A stretch of 64,000 bases of DNA from Enterococcus caccae ATCC BAA-1240. Lineage in GTDB: Bacteria; Bacillota; Bacilli; Lactobacillales; Enterococcaceae. Under the pieces are notes generated by a model. The model saw nothing but the letters and a program-made list of their open reading frames with translations, was not told the DNA's origin and ran no database searches. Shown here in pieces: positions 9,000 through 18,396 of this stretch. A program made the translations under genes and the position numbers. The stretch covers positions 787,658 through 851,657 of the forward strand of contig NZ_KE136472.1 in the NCBI RefSeq assembly GCF_000407145.1, in the 5' to 3' direction. Numbering within the stretch: the first letter of the stretch is position 1; each line of letters begins with the position of its first letter.

Positions 9000-9046
9000 A
9001 AAACTAAGTGCCTTGTAGAGAATATCTCACGGCACTTAGTTTTTTA
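9000..9046. terminator. Bidirectional terminator between thrB and ppsR
   Basis: AAAACTAAGTGCC (9000-9012) pairs perfectly with GGCACTTAGTTTT (9031-9043), with T-runs on the + side and A-runs on the other. It can end both thrB and the convergent minus-strand gene whose stop is at 9053. Confidence 0.88.
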
Positions 9047-9052
9047 CTATAA

Positions 9053-9910
9053 TTAAGCTTCAGGTGATTCGGTCGCATAATAACTATGATCTTCTAAATT
9101 CAACGCATTTAAAATCATTGAAGCTGTTTCCTCAATGGATAAAGAAGCGACGTTGATCACAACACAACCAAGTTTTTCATATAAATCATTAGCGAAAGCC
9201 AATTCTTTTCTGATTTTTTCAATATCTGAATAGGAAGTGTCAGCTGGTAGTCCGTATGTTCTCATCCGTTCCTTTCGAATACCATTCAAGATATCGGGAT
9301 CATTCGTCAATCCCACGATTTTTTTTGGATTCGTTTCCCATAATTGTTTTGGTAAGTGAGCTTCAGGAATCAATGGCAAATTTGCCACTTTTAAATTTTT
9401 ATTGGCTAAAAACAAACTAAGAGGCGTTTTTGAGGTTCTAGAAACCCCTAATAACAACACATCTGCTTCCAAGAATCCCCTTGGATCTTTCCCGTCATCA
9501 TATTTTACAGCAAATTCCATTGCTTCGATCCGTTTAAAATAATTTTCATTCAAATGATGCAGCGCTCCAGGTTCTCTTGTGGGAGCAACGCCAGTAAGTC
9601 GTTCGATTTCAGCAACTGGTGGCGTTAGTATATCAAAGTGATACATATCATGCTTTTCAAAAAAATCGTTTGCAATCTTTACCAAACGATCATTGACGAT
9701 CGTATGTAAAACCATGGCATTTTCACGTTTGGCATCTTCAAGTGCTTTTCTTAATTTATCTTCTTCTTTAGCAAATGTTCGTCTAAATAAAGAAAAGTCT
9801 ACAGTAGGGTATTGAGCCATAGAAGCTGCTGCTAATTTTGAAGCTGTTTCACCAGCAGAGTCAGAAATAACAAAAATCGTTACACATTTTTTGGGTTCAT
9901 TTGTCGTCAT
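9053..9910 (-). CDS. ppsR: Pyruvate,phosphate dikinase / PEP synthetase regulatory protein (kinase-pyrophosphorylase, DUF299)
   Basis: Family members phosphorylate and dephosphorylate a threonine of PPDK or PEP synthase, using ADP and Pi. The N-terminus VTIFVISDSAGETASKLA and the P-loop-like GVSRTSKTPLSLFLANKN followed by VANLPLIPEA are diagnostic of DUF299. It is 285 residues, slightly longer than the usual ~270. It is transcribed divergently from zur. No PPDK gene is in the window; in Firmicutes the homologue YqfL also lies near housekeeping genes. The exact substrate is inferred from the family only. Confidence 0.9.
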   Translation of the reverse strand: MTTNEPKKCVTIFVISDSAGETASKLAAASMAQYPTVDFSLFRRTFAKEEDKLRKALEDAKRENAMVLHTIVNDRLVKIANDFFEKHDMYHFDILTPPVAEIERLTGVAPTREPGALHHLNENYFKRIEAMEFAVKYDDGKDPRGFLEADVLLLGVSRTSKTPLSLFLANKNLKVANLPLIPEAHLPKQLWETNPKKIVGLTNDPDILNGIRKERMRTYGLPADTSYSDIEKIRKELAFANDLYEKLGCVVINVASLSIEETASMILNALNLEDHSYYATESPEA

Positions 9911-9968
9911 AGTTTGATTCCTCTCTTGCTTTTTTTATAAATTTATTATACCATACCTTCATAAATCT

Positions 9969-9989
9969 TATTCGTAATGGTTCTGATTT
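9969..9989 (+). promoter_or_regulatory. Candidate Zur box before zur
   Basis: This 21-base stretch matches 15 of the 20 specified positions of the B. subtilis Zur box as I recall it (AAATCGTAAT-N-ATTACGATTT), with the left half core TCGTAAT and the right end GATTT conserved. It lies ~20 bases before the zur start, where autoregulation would act. By-eye match only. Confidence 0.35.
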
Positions 9990-10008
9990 AAGTATTGGAG
10001 GTAATCAA

Positions 10009-10437
10009 ATGACAAAAGGGAATTCCCAAGTAGAGCAGTCGCTAGCTGTGATGAAAAAACATGGCTTAAAATATACAAAAAAAAGAGAGGCCATGATTAC
10101 ATATCTTATTAGAAGAAATCGTTATATTTCTGCTAGAGAAGTCTATGAATTTATGAACGAAGAATATCAAGGTGTCAGTTACGATACTATTTATCGGAAT
10201 TTACATGATTTCCAAACATTGGATTTATTAGAGACAACTGATTTAAATGGCGAGAAAAAATTTCGATTTCATTGTTGTCAAGAAGTAGGACATCATCATC
10301 ATTTTATTTGTACGGTTTGTGGAAAGACAAAAGAAATTCATATGTGCCCGATGGATTTTTTTAAAGAACAATTGAGTGGGTGTGAAATCGAAGGACATCG
10401 ATTTGAGATTTTTGGTCGTTGCGAGGACTGCAGATAA
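10009..10437 (+). CDS. zur: Fur-family zinc uptake repressor
   Basis: A 142-residue metalloregulator. It has the winged-helix segment GVSYDTIYRNLHDF, then GEKKFRFHC, the His-rich metal loop HHHHFICTVCGKTKEI and a final FGRCEDC. The two CxxC pairs form the structural zinc site. The pattern GKTKEI..CPMD ... GHRFEIFGRC closely resembles B. subtilis Zur as I remember it, rather than Fur or PerR, so repression of zinc uptake and zinc-free ribosomal protein genes is the likely role. The ATG follows TGGAGGTAATCAA. It sits just before rpsU. Confidence 0.82.
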   Translation: MTKGNSQVEQSLAVMKKHGLKYTKKREAMITYLIRRNRYISAREVYEFMNEEYQGVSYDTIYRNLHDFQTLDLLETTDLNGEKKFRFHCCQEVGHHHHFICTVCGKTKEIHMCPMDFFKEQLSGCEIEGHRFEIFGRCEDCR

Positions 10438-10529
10438 CCATTTTTTTCAGAAAAAATCATGAATATTGCATATGTGTGTAAAACTTTACTCATTTTGGCA
10501 CTTTTTTATGCATTTTTTCAATACAAAGG

Positions 10530-10558
10530 TTGACGTTAAAATAACCATTCGATATAAT
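10530..10558 (+). promoter_or_regulatory. Promoter of rpsU
   Basis: TTGACG (10530-10535), 17-base spacer, TATAAT (10553-10558). A near-consensus vegetative promoter ~85 bases before the rpsU start. Confidence 0.8.
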
Positions 10559-10644
10559 GTAAAAAGAACGGTATTTTATTTATGTGTAACAATTCATAAA
10601 TATAAAAAACGGTTACTTTTTAAGCTCGGAGGGAGGGAATTAAC

Positions 10645-10821
10645 ATGTCAAAAACTGTCGTTCGTAAAAACGAATCTCTTGACGATGCTCTTCGTCGCTT
10701 CAAACGTTCCGTTTCAAAAGCGGGTACTTTACAAGAATCTCGTAAACGTGAATTCTACGAAAAACCAAGTGTAAAGCGTAAGAAAAAATCTGAAGCAGCT
10801 AGAAAACGTAAAAAATTCTAG
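10645..10821 (+). CDS. rpsU: 30S ribosomal protein S21
   Basis: A 58-residue basic protein beginning [19 protein letters not shown] and ending in RKRKKF, the standard S21 sequence. It binds the 30S platform near the anti-Shine-Dalgarno region. The ATG follows a strong GGAGGGAGGG 5-14 bases upstream. It is followed 25 bases later by yqeY, a typical Firmicute pairing, and the two are probably cotranscribed from the promoter at 10530. Confidence 0.96.
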   Translation: MSKTVVRKNESLDDALRRFKRSVSKAGTLQESRKREFYEKPSVKRKKKSEAARKRKKF

Positions 10822-10846
10822 TTTTCGATGAATTGGAGTTGGTTGT

Positions 10847-11299
10847 ATGTCATTACTAACAACATTGAATGATGATATCAAAACAGCTATGAAGTCAAAA
10901 GATAAAGATACTTTATCTGTTCTTCGTATGTTGAAAGCAGCCATTCAGAATGAGCAGATTAAAACGAACCGTGATTTGGACGGGGAAGAAGAGCTATCAG
11001 TTTTATCTCGTGAGATGAAACAACGTAGAGACTCTTTATCAGAGTTTGAAAAAGCGGGACGTGACGATCTTGCTGACAAAGTAAAAATCGAAATCACAAT
11101 TGTTGAAAAATATATGCCTAAGCAACTGTCTGATGAAGAGATTCGTCAGATTGTTCAAAGGGTAATTGATCAGACCGGAGCGACTTCATCGAAGGAATTT
11201 GGTAAAGTCATGGCTGCTGTGATGCCTCAACTGAAAGGTAAAGCAGACGGAAATCAGGTTAACACAATTGTAAAAGAGTTATTACAAGAGAGAGAATAA
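10847..11299 (+). CDS. yqeY: GatB/YqeY domain protein
   Basis: A 150-residue protein of the YqeY family. It opens SLLTTLNDDIKTAMKSKDKDTLSVLRMLKAAIQNEQI and has YMPKQLSDEEI and KEFGKVMAAVMPQLKGKADG, the conserved C-terminal stretch shared with the tail of GatB. That tail domain recognises tRNA in the amidotransferase; the role of the free protein is not established. It lies directly after rpsU and is ended by the hairpin at 11303. Confidence 0.92.
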   Translation: MSLLTTLNDDIKTAMKSKDKDTLSVLRMLKAAIQNEQIKTNRDLDGEEELSVLSREMKQRRDSLSEFEKAGRDDLADKVKIEITIVEKYMPKQLSDEEIRQIVQRVIDQTGATSSKEFGKVMAAVMPQLKGKADGNQVNTIVKELLQERE

Positions 11300-11302
11300 G
11301 GC

Positions 11303-11333
11303 AACCAGCAGATATTTATCTGCTGGTTTTCTT
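11303..11333 (+). terminator. Terminator after yqeY
   Basis: AACCAGCAGA (11303-11312) pairs with TCTGCTGGTT (11319-11328), then TTCTTATTCT. Confidence 0.85.
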
Positions 11334-11425
11334 ATTCTCTTTCTTGTTGAAGTGTCGTCTAATGTGATCTTCAGAAGATGGAATTAAATAATAATAAAAA
11401 ATAAATGGTATTTTTATGAAATAAA

Positions 11426-11434
11426 TGTTATAAT
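11426..11434 (+). promoter_or_regulatory. Extended -10 promoter of the first WxL-like gene
   Basis: TGT-TATAAT (TATAAT at 11429-11434) lies 34 bases before the ATG at 11468. The second WxL-like gene has the same TGT-TATAAT arrangement at 49550. Confidence 0.55.
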
Positions 11435-11467
11435 TATTTCGTTAATTTTTTTTATTTGGAGGAAAAA

Positions 11468-13960
11468 ATGAGAAGAAAAATATTTGTTAAGTTTTTTGTA
11501 GTGTTTGGCATGTTTTTAATATTCGGTATGATTTTGAATAGGACAATCACAAGAATAGCAGCATCAGGATCTGATAATCAGGAGACAACTGTTTCAGAAA
11601 AGAATACTCAATACATAAGGGATTCTAAACAAAAAAAAAATCAAAACATAGACAGTAGGAATACAACAGAAAATGAGATTGCAATAACGTTAACTGAAAC
11701 AGACAATTATGGAAAACCTTTGGAAGATGTTGGGGTTATATTGCAAAGCAAGATGAATAACGGGACATGGACAACTTTTAATAACGAAAGTACTATGAAA
11801 ACAGATTCGAATGGTCAAATTGTATTGCCGGAAACATTAGTAAAACTAATTAAGGAAAAAGGTGGAAAAGAGGATAATTTAGCCTTTCGTTTTAGAGTGG
11901 TTTCTGTGCCAGCAGGTTATGTTGAACCACCAGCTTATAGTGGGATAGACAAGGAGACGACAGCTAATACAGGGGAACTATTGCATGGGTTCATATCTGA
12001 TGTGATGACTATCACTTCTGAAACGAAATTGGATTATAATGCGAGAATGTACAGTAATCTGAGCTCTAGTAAAATTTTACTGAATAACCCTTACTTTTAT
12101 TATGGCAATAATACGACGAATATTCCAGGATGGTATATGTTTATTGGTACTTGGGGGTTTCAGTTAGGAGCAAGTCCTATTGGTCCAGCACCTCAGGCTT
12201 CTGATACCACGCAAAAATGGGAGGCTATACCCTTAGAGCTGAATAATAATATTAACGAATGGGATTTTAAAAATGTGTTAAAAAAAAAATATACTGTCAA
12301 TAATCCTACCCATAATGATAATTTAGGGGAATTAACTAGTCCAAAGTATGATGAAAATAACAAAACTTTATATTTTGATTATAATACAGAAAATGCAATG
12401 AATAAAAGTGATCTAGGCGTTGTACTCGCGCAAAATGTAGTAGTAGAACCGAAGACATTTTTAAGATTTGGTATGTCTTATCGTTTGCCTGGAAATGGAG
12501 CTAATGCTGAAGAAGTTGAAGCTCGAATACACAACTGGAAATATTTCTCTGGAAATGGTGGGAATGTCCAAAAGGGTATATCAGATAACCAAAAATGGAA
12601 AGATATTTATGTTGAAAGGGAGATTGGAGGTACAACTGGATTAGCTACTGTTAGTTTGCGGTTAAAATTACCTAAAGAAAAAGTTGGTTGGGCAGAAATA
12701 AAATCTCTATGGGTGGAAACAGGACCAATTGCTAGTAGTGGATTAAGTACTGAGAACACTGGAGAACCCAAACCAGTAACCGTAGAGTATTATAAAGATC
12801 AGACAAAAGATGAGTCATTTGATATTTCGGCTACTAGTTTAGGTCGTTCTTGGTCTACCCAACTAAAATCATACTCAGATGGTTATGTTTTAGATTACGC
12901 TACCTTAGATGGAACAAAAATTACGACGACTCCAATTGATGGGGTTTTTAAAACCTCTGCTCAAACAGTTAAATATTATTACAGAAAACCTAAATATAAA
13001 TTAGTTGCTGAAGATGTTACTTGGGAGAATCAGCCAGTAAATACAGTAGCACCATCAGCTAAGCTATTTGACAATAAGGTTTATGTCTATGATGAGGATA
13101 CAAAGTTAGAAGCCATCGACTCAAGCAAGTTTGATACGACTATAGAGGATTATGATAGTAGTACCTCCGGATCAAAGTCTTTTAAAGTGAAATTTAAATC
13201 AAAGTCTGAGCTTAACACGAAGTATCCAGGATTAGGTGATAATGACACTGCTTATGGGAAACTGAATACTACATTTTATTCAGTATTAAGTGCAACAGCT
13301 ATTAATCAAACTAATTATTTAGGTGATAATCAGCCAACTGCTGAGAAGATAAAAAAATGGGTGAAAGATGTTCAGATTGATGGAAAAGATGTAAAAGATA
13401 TTTATACCGTTGAATTGTTAGATGCTTGGGATAGTACTAAACTTGAGGAAAAGAGTTATAAAATCAAAGTCTCCAGCGGAAGTTTATCTGAAACACTCTC
13501 AGTCAAAGTAAACTATATACCTAGCGGGAATTTATCTCTCACTATTCCCAATTTGTTAGAATTTGAAAATGTACCGAAACAGTCAAAGAAAAAACAAATA
13601 ATTGCTAGAAGAAATAATCAATGGAAAGTAACAGTCGAAGATCAAAGAAATAATACTGTTCGATCAGACTGGCAACTTTCAATGCGAATTAAAGATGATT
13701 TTTCTTTTGAAGAAAATGGTCAAAAGCGTGTATTAAAAGATATTCTAATTTTTAAAGATACGACTACAAGTGAGCCGGTTATTATAAATAGTGAAAATTA
13801 TCCTATTTTAAAGAGTACCAATGATTTACCAAATGAAACAACAAAGAGTTGGTCAGCGGACACGGGGATGTTATTAGAATTGAATCAATCGAAATTAGCG
13901 ATTGCCCGAAATGGTGACTATCAAGCGACATTAGAATTTACCCTTGAAAACGCGCCATAA
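11468..13960 (+). CDS. Large secreted surface protein with a degenerate C-terminal WxL domain
   Basis: 830 residues. A basic N-terminus and hydrophobic segment (residues ~8-30) form a signal or anchor. Residues ~70-180 resemble a prealbumin-like SpaA/Cna-type domain (EIAITLTETDNYGKPLEDVGV). A central region has little recognisable sequence; ~440-520 is MucBP-like (VTVEYYKDQT ... VKYYYRK). The last ~150 residues match the WxL pattern: QWKVTVEDQR, DWQLSM (intact W-x-L), and a C-terminal YQATLEFTLENAP where the second W-x-L has become F-T-L. WxL domains bind peptidoglycan non-covalently. There is no LPxTG. The ATG at 11468 follows TTGGAGG. It stands alone, not in a WxL cluster with small WxL and DUF916 partners. 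Confidence 0.75.
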   Translation: MRRKIFVKFFVVFGMFLIFGMILNRTITRIAASGSDNQETTVSEKNTQYIRDSKQKKNQNIDSRNTTENEIAITLTETDNYGKPLEDVGVILQSKMNNGTWTTFNNESTMKTDSNGQIVLPETLVKLIKEKGGKEDNLAFRFRVVSVPAGYVEPPAYSGIDKETTANTGELLHGFISDVMTITSETKLDYNARMYSNLSSSKILLNNPYFYYGNNTTNIPGWYMFIGTWGFQLGASPIGPAPQASDTTQKWEAIPLELNNNINEWDFKNVLKKKYTVNNPTHNDNLGELTSPKYDENNKTLYFDYNTENAMNKSDLGVVLAQNVVVEPKTFLRFGMSYRLPGNGANAEEVEARIHNWKYFSGNGGNVQKGISDNQKWKDIYVEREIGGTTGLATVSLRLKLPKEKVGWAEIKSLWVETGPIASSGLSTENTGEPKPVTVEYYKDQTKDESFDISATSLGRSWSTQLKSYSDGYVLDYATLDGTKITTTPIDGVFKTSAQTVKYYYRKPKYKLVAEDVTWENQPVNTVAPSAKLFDNKVYVYDEDTKLEAIDSSKFDTTIEDYDSSTSGSKSFKVKFKSKSELNTKYPGLGDNDTAYGKLNTTFYSVLSATAINQTNYLGDNQPTAEKIKKWVKDVQIDGKDVKDIYTVELLDAWDSTKLEEKSYKIKVSSGSLSETLSVKVNYIPSGNLSLTIPNLLEFENVPKQSKKKQIIARRNNQWKVTVEDQRNNTVRSDWQLSMRIKDDFSFEENGQKRVLKDILIFKDTTTSEPVIINSENYPILKSTNDLPNETTKSWSADTGMLLELNQSKLAIARNGDYQATLEFTLENAP

Positions 13961-14017
13961 AGATAAAGAATTAAGAAGATATTAAGAACCTTACTAGATC
14001 GATGATAAAGCAAGAAA

Positions 14018-14191
14018 CTGATTCAGACGTATTCTAGTCTCTAGAGATAAGCCGGCATTCACGAAATTGTTCTTCAATTTTTTGTGAATGCCGGCTTATT
14101 TCGCAATAGAATGACTCTACGGACTCCATTTATTCGAGAATAATGTGTTGAACAGAGTTGAAACAGGATTTTACATGAGTCTTTGAATCAG
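14018..14191. repeat. 174-bp nested imperfect palindrome (possible MITE or dispersed element)
   Basis: Outer arms: CTGATTCAGAC (14018-14028) against GTCTTTGAATCAG (14179-14191). Middle arms: AGTCTCTAGAG against CTCTACGGACT. Core: ATAAGCCGGCATTCAC (14047-14062) pairs perfectly with GTGAATGCCGGCTTAT (14084-14099). The right side holds a further small hairpin TTATTC-GA-GAATAA. The core stem is not followed by a clear T-tract, so it is a weak terminator candidate. The rest of the 363-base gap holds no gene. Confidence 0.65.
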
Positions 14192-14278
14192 ACCGAAGAC
14201 TAATAGTGTAACCATAGCGAATACATCCTTCGCAAAGTTTTTTATCTTGACCTACTTCTTTTTAATCAATAAATAATA

Positions 14279-14287
14279 TGGTATGAT
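14279..14287 (+). promoter_or_regulatory. Extended -10 promoter before phoH
   Basis: TGG-TATGAT (TATGAT at 14282-14287) lies 36 bases before the phoH start; TTGACC at 14247-14252 is upstream but too far for a standard spacer. Confidence 0.5.
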
Positions 14288-14323
14288 TGTAAAGAATGAA
14301 AAAATAAAGGAGATGGGCGTTTT

Positions 14324-15292
14324 TTGACAGAAAATCAGTCAATATCTTTGGAATTAAAGCTAAATGATTCTGATGATGTGAGTATGCTTTTAGGAACCCA
14401 TGATAAACATATAAAATATTTAGAAGAAAATACAACCGTAACGATCAACACACGGGGAGAAATGATTCAATTGTTAGGGGAGGAATCAGAAGTACAATTG
14501 GTTGCTTCTGTTCTAAGAACTTTGCAAGTTTTGATTCAACGTGGGATTAAAATCAGCACGCCAGATGTTGTTTCTGCTTTGAAAATGGCGAAGAGCGGGG
14601 AATTAGATACATTTGTTGCAATGTATGAAGAAGAGATTTTAAAGGATCACCATGGTAGAGCAATTAGGATCAAAAATAGGGGTCAAAAAAAATATATAGA
14701 TGCAGTAAGAAAACGTGATATTATTTTCGGGGTCGGTCCTGCTGGAACAGGTAAGACGTTTTTAGCAGTTGTTATGGCTGTGTCAGCATTAAAAAAAGGT
14801 GAGGTCCAAAAAATTATATTAACGCGCCCTGCTGTTGAAGCGGGTGAAAGCTTGGGTTTTTTACCTGGTGATTTAAAAGAAAAAGTTGATCCGTACCTTC
14901 GTCCAGTTTACGATGCCTTATACCAAGTGTTTGGAATGGATCATACGAATCGATTAATGGAACGCGGTGTGATCGAAATTGCGCCATTAGCATACATGAG
15001 AGGTCGAACATTAGATGATGCTTTTGTCATTTTGGATGAAGCACAAAATACGACCGTTGCTCAAATGAAAATGTTTTTGACAAGACTTGGTTTTAACTCA
15101 CGAATGATTGTCAATGGCGATACAAGTCAAATCGATTTGCCTAAGGGTGTTGTGAGTGGATTGATTCATGCGGAAAAAACCTTACAATCAATCGATAAGA
15201 TTGCGTTTGTTCATTTTGATGCTGGAGATGTTGTAAGACATCCGGTAGTTGCTCAGATTATTCGAGCCTATGAAAATGAAAGTCAAAAATAG
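14324..15292 (+). CDS. phoH: PhoH-family ATPase
   Basis: 322 residues. The N-terminal ~110 residues resemble a KH-like fold, followed by a P-loop domain: Walker A GVGPAGTGKTF (~residues 136-146), TRPAVEAGESLGFLPGDL, and Walker B FVILDEAQNTT. PhoH proteins are RNA-associated ATPases with a poorly defined role, often in an operon with ybeY as here. The start is TTG at 14324, 11 bases after AAGGAG; the ATG at 14313 hits a stop after four codons. It begins the run phoH-pgpH-ybeY-dgkA-era. Confidence 0.92.
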   Translation: MTENQSISLELKLNDSDDVSMLLGTHDKHIKYLEENTTVTINTRGEMIQLLGEESEVQLVASVLRTLQVLIQRGIKISTPDVVSALKMAKSGELDTFVAMYEEEILKDHHGRAIRIKNRGQKKYIDAVRKRDIIFGVGPAGTGKTFLAVVMAVSALKKGEVQKIILTRPAVEAGESLGFLPGDLKEKVDPYLRPVYDALYQVFGMDHTNRLMERGVIEIAPLAYMRGRTLDDAFVILDEAQNTTVAQMKMFLTRLGFNSRMIVNGDTSQIDLPKGVVSGLIHAEKTLQSIDKIAFVHFDAGDVVRHPVVAQIIRAYENESQK

Positions 15293-15324
15293 TTCTACAC
15301 TTGCGGAAAGGAGTGAAAATTCCG

Positions 15325-17523
15325 TTGAAATACTCGTTATTAAAATTGCGTGATAAATTAGGCAAAGCTTATATTCCAATACTTTTGCTAATATTTTCCT
15401 GTTTTTTATTTATTATTATGTTCGGAAGTGTCCATCAAAAGAAAGTAGAAATAAAAGAAGGACAACTTGCTGAAAATACTATTAGGGCGAATAAAAACGT
15501 TGAGAATACGTATGAAACGGCCCAAAAGAAAAAGCTAGCCGCGGAAGCTGTTACACCAGAGTACATTTATCAAGAAGAAACAGCTGATGTTCAACATAAG
15601 CGAATTGAGAAGCTCTTTAAATTGATTATTACGGCAAATGAAAAAATTGACAAAGAATATCAAGAAAAAGTTGCGAAGTCAAAAAAAGACGAAACAATTC
15701 CAAAACCGACGATTGAAGAAAGAGTTGCGAGCTTAAAAGCGCAATTTGAATCGCTGGATCAAGACGAAGTTGCGTTTTATCAAAAATTTCCAAATGTATT
15801 TTATCAAAATATATTTTCATTAGACGCAAGTCAGATTCAACAAGTGAAAATTGAAAGTCTAAAGATTATAGATGAAAAAATGAAAGATCATGTTCGTGAA
15901 GCGGATGTGGATACGATTCGTCAAAGTGCTATTGAGAAAATTCAATTTCTTGATGTGACGGGCGTGATGCAGCAGGAAATTCGCTATATTGTGAATGAAG
16001 GTATCGTAGCAAATGACTTTGCCAACGATAAAAAAACGAAAGAAATGCGTCAAAATGCTATGGATGCTGTGCCGCCTTCGATGATTTATCAAGGTGAAAT
16101 CATTGTTCGTGAAGGTACTCAAATTGATAGTAAGGCGATGGAGAAACTTGAGCTTTTAGGTATGACGAATCAAAGTACTTCACTATTTCCGATGGCCGCT
16201 CTAGCACTAGCAATTATATTGCAAGTTTTTGTTTTATTGTTTTTCACTAAACAAGTGACAGAAGAGGGCAGACGGAGACATTTTGTTTTATTTTATGTTG
16301 GTGCAATGTCTTTGAGTGTTGTATTGATGAAGTTTTTCCAGATTTTCCAAACAGAGCAGATGACGTATATCTCGTTGTTCTTCCCCGCGGCATTTACACC
16401 GCTAGTATTAAATTATTTTGTAAGTAGACGAGCAGGCGTTTTAGCTGCTGTTTTTCAAGTGATTTTTTCATTGTTCGTGTTTTATAACGCCATAGGTACA
16501 AATACACTGACTGTTATTCTCGTTAGTTACATGTTTTCTGGTCTTTTGGCGACAGTGGTTAAACGAACACGCATAAGTGAGCAAGGATTGGTTGCTGTAT
16601 TTTGGGTAATCATTTTCCCAGTTTGTTTGGATTTTGTTTTAATGGTGTATCAAGGAATGAGCTTTTTTGATGGTAAATCATGGACGATGATGATTTGTGC
16701 TTTAGCTGGAACTGTGTTGGCTTTTCTTGCTACGATGGGTCTCCATCCCTATATTGAATTATTAGTAACGGACGATAGTGTGATTGTTTTAAATGAGCTG
16801 AGCAATCCAAATCATCCATTATTAAAACAGTTACTTGAAGAAGCACCTGGTACTTATCATCATAGCATGATGGTAGCTAGTTTGAGTGCAAATGCAGTTG
16901 CTGAAATTGGCGGGCGTTCATTATTGACTCGAGTAGCTTGTTATTATCATGATATTGGTAAAATCAAACACGCGAATTTCTTTGTCGAAAATTTACCGGC
17001 AGGAGCAGAAAATCCGCATAATTTCTTGTTACCGGAAGATAGCAAACAAATTATCTTTGGTCATGTCATTGATGGAGCTAAAATATTGGAAGATTATCAT
17101 ATGCCAGAAATGGTTATTGATATTTGTCGTCAGCATCACGGAACAACCTTGATGAAATTTTTCTATGTTAAAGCCAAAGAGCGTAACTCAGAGATATCTG
17201 AAGCAGATTTTCGTTATCCTGGTCCTAAACCTCAAACAAGAGAGGCTGGGATTGTTAGTATCGCTGATACATGTGAGGCTGCTGTTCGTGCAATGGACCA
17301 TCCGACGAATGAAAAAATCCAAGCGTTTGTTCATAATGTTATCCAAGATCGAATTTCTGATGGTCAATTAGATGATTGTGGATTAACTATGAAGGAGATT
17401 AGGATTGTTGAAAAGTCATTAGTTAGTGGTTTATGTAGTACATTCCATTCGAGAATCAAATATCCAAAAATGAAATCAGAAGCAGAAGAAATGAAAGACG
17501 AACAAGAAAAGAGAGATGACTAA
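15325..17523 (+). CDS. pgpH: Cyclic-di-AMP phosphodiesterase, 7TMR-HD type
   Basis: Hydrolyses cyclic-di-AMP at the membrane. About 732 residues: one N-terminal TM (~residues 15-35), an extracytoplasmic 7TMR-HDED domain to ~275, seven TM segments to ~470, then a cytoplasmic HD domain with [11 protein letters not shown], the metal-binding YYHDIGKI, and [12 protein letters not shown] prefer the TTG at 15325, 11 bases after AAAGGAG; the TTG at 15301 lies before that ribosome site. If right, phoH and pgpH both use TTG starts. Its stop at 17521-17523 overlaps the first base of ybeY. Confidence 0.92.
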   Translation: MKYSLLKLRDKLGKAYIPILLLIFSCFLFIIMFGSVHQKKVEIKEGQLAENTIRANKNVENTYETAQKKKLAAEAVTPEYIYQEETADVQHKRIEKLFKLIITANEKIDKEYQEKVAKSKKDETIPKPTIEERVASLKAQFESLDQDEVAFYQKFPNVFYQNIFSLDASQIQQVKIESLKIIDEKMKDHVREADVDTIRQSAIEKIQFLDVTGVMQQEIRYIVNEGIVANDFANDKKTKEMRQNAMDAVPPSMIYQGEIIVREGTQIDSKAMEKLELLGMTNQSTSLFPMAALALAIILQVFVLLFFTKQVTEEGRRRHFVLFYVGAMSLSVVLMKFFQIFQTEQMTYISLFFPAAFTPLVLNYFVSRRAGVLAAVFQVIFSLFVFYNAIGTNTLTVILVSYMFSGLLATVVKRTRISEQGLVAVFWVIIFPVCLDFVLMVYQGMSFFDGKSWTMMICALAGTVLAFLATMGLHPYIELLVTDDSVIVLNELSNPNHPLLKQLLEEAPGTYHHSMMVASLSANAVAEIGGRSLLTRVACYYHDIGKIKHANFFVENLPAGAENPHNFLLPEDSKQIIFGHVIDGAKILEDYHMPEMVIDICRQHHGTTLMKFFYVKAKERNSEISEADFRYPGPKPQTREAGIVSIADTCEAAVRAMDHPTNEKIQAFVHNVIQDRISDGQLDDCGLTMKEIRIVEKSLVSGLCSTFHSRIKYPKMKSEAEEMKDEQEKRDD

Positions 17524-17999
17524 TGGACATTTCATTCATTGATGAAACAAATAATCTATCAAAAGAAAATATAGAAGAAGTAGAAAATCTGTTGCAGTTT
17601 GCGGCTGATGTTCTAAAAATAACCAAAGATACAGAAATGTCTGTTACGTTTTTGGACAATGCTGGTATTCAAGTAATCAATAGAGAGTATCGTGGTAAAG
17701 ATACACCGACAGATGTAATTAGTTTTGCATTGGAAGATGAAGGCGAAGACGAGTTACCGATTATATTTGATGATGAAACGGAAGCTTTTCCTAGAAATCT
17801 TGGTGATATTATGATATCGACTGAACGAGCTGTAGAACAAGCAGCAGAATATGGGCATTCGTTTGAACGTGAATTAGGCTTTTTGGCAGTACATGGCTTT
17901 TTACACTTAAATGGCTATGATCATATGGAACCTGAAGATGAAAAAGAGATGTTTGGCTTACAGAAAGAGATTTTAGATGCCTATGGACTCAAAAGATAA
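17523..17999 (+). CDS. ybeY: Endoribonuclease YbeY (rRNA maturation)
   Basis: 158 residues. It has [16 protein letters not shown] and the zinc-binding [11 protein letters not shown] (H-x3-H-x5-H), both diagnostic of YbeY, a single-strand RNase involved in 16S 3'-end maturation and ribosome quality control. The ATG overlaps the end of pgpH. The 3' end overlaps dgkA by ~20 bases. Confidence 0.95.
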   Translation: MDISFIDETNNLSKENIEEVENLLQFAADVLKITKDTEMSVTFLDNAGIQVINREYRGKDTPTDVISFALEDEGEDELPIIFDDETEAFPRNLGDIMISTERAVEQAAEYGHSFERELGFLAVHGFLHLNGYDHMEPEDEKEMFGLQKEILDAYGLKR

Positions 18000-18384
18000 A
18001 CGGACAGCGAAGAATAAACACTTTATTACATCGTTAGAGTTTGCCATGCAAGGGATTAAGACAGTGTTTGAAGAAGAACGCAATATGCGGACACATGTCT
18101 GTATGGGAATTGTAGCGATTATAATTGGTTTTATTTTCCGCTTAGCTGTCTCAGAGTGGTTGTGGCTTCTGTTAGCTATTTTCCTAGTACTTGTGACTGA
18201 AATTATTAACACCGTATTTGAAAATGTCGTTGATATGGTTACTGACTGTCATTTTCATCCAATAGGAAAAAAAGTCAAAGATATGGCTGCAGGCGCAGTT
18301 CTCTTGACGACAGGTTTTGCGATAATCGTTGGAATGCTGTTGTTTGTCCCAAAAATTTGGCAACTACTACAAGATTATTTATAG
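17977..18384 (+). CDS. dgkA: Undecaprenol/diacylglycerol kinase, DgkA family
   Basis: Small integral membrane kinase of 135 residues. Three TM helices are visible, with the family motif [15 protein letters not shown] in the middle and MRTHVCMGI before the first helix. In Gram-positives this family phosphorylates undecaprenol to recycle the wall-lipid carrier, which fits uppS elsewhere in the window. The ATG may be 17977 or 17983; GAAAGAGA precedes both. It overlaps ybeY and is followed by era 12 bases later. Confidence 0.92.
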   Translation: MPMDSKDKRTAKNKHFITSLEFAMQGIKTVFEEERNMRTHVCMGIVAIIIGFIFRLAVSEWLWLLLAIFLVLVTEIINTVFENVVDMVTDCHFHPIGKKVKDMAAGAVLLTTGFAIIVGMLLFVPKIWQLLQDYL

Positions 18385-18396
18385 AGGAGAGAAACA

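Noticed and set aside
10466-10774. An open frame of 102 codons overlapping the start of rpsU
   Set aside because: It is out of frame with the clear S21 gene, lacks a ribosome site and crosses the rpsU promoter.
11468-13960. LPxTG-anchored adhesin
   Set aside because: No LPxTG motif, hydrophobic tail or positive end is present; the C-terminus follows the WxL pattern.
14047-14099. Simple terminator for the first WxL-like gene
   Set aside because: The stem is strong but is followed by TTCGCAAT, not a T-run, and outer arms extend the symmetry to 174 bp; described as a palindromic element instead.
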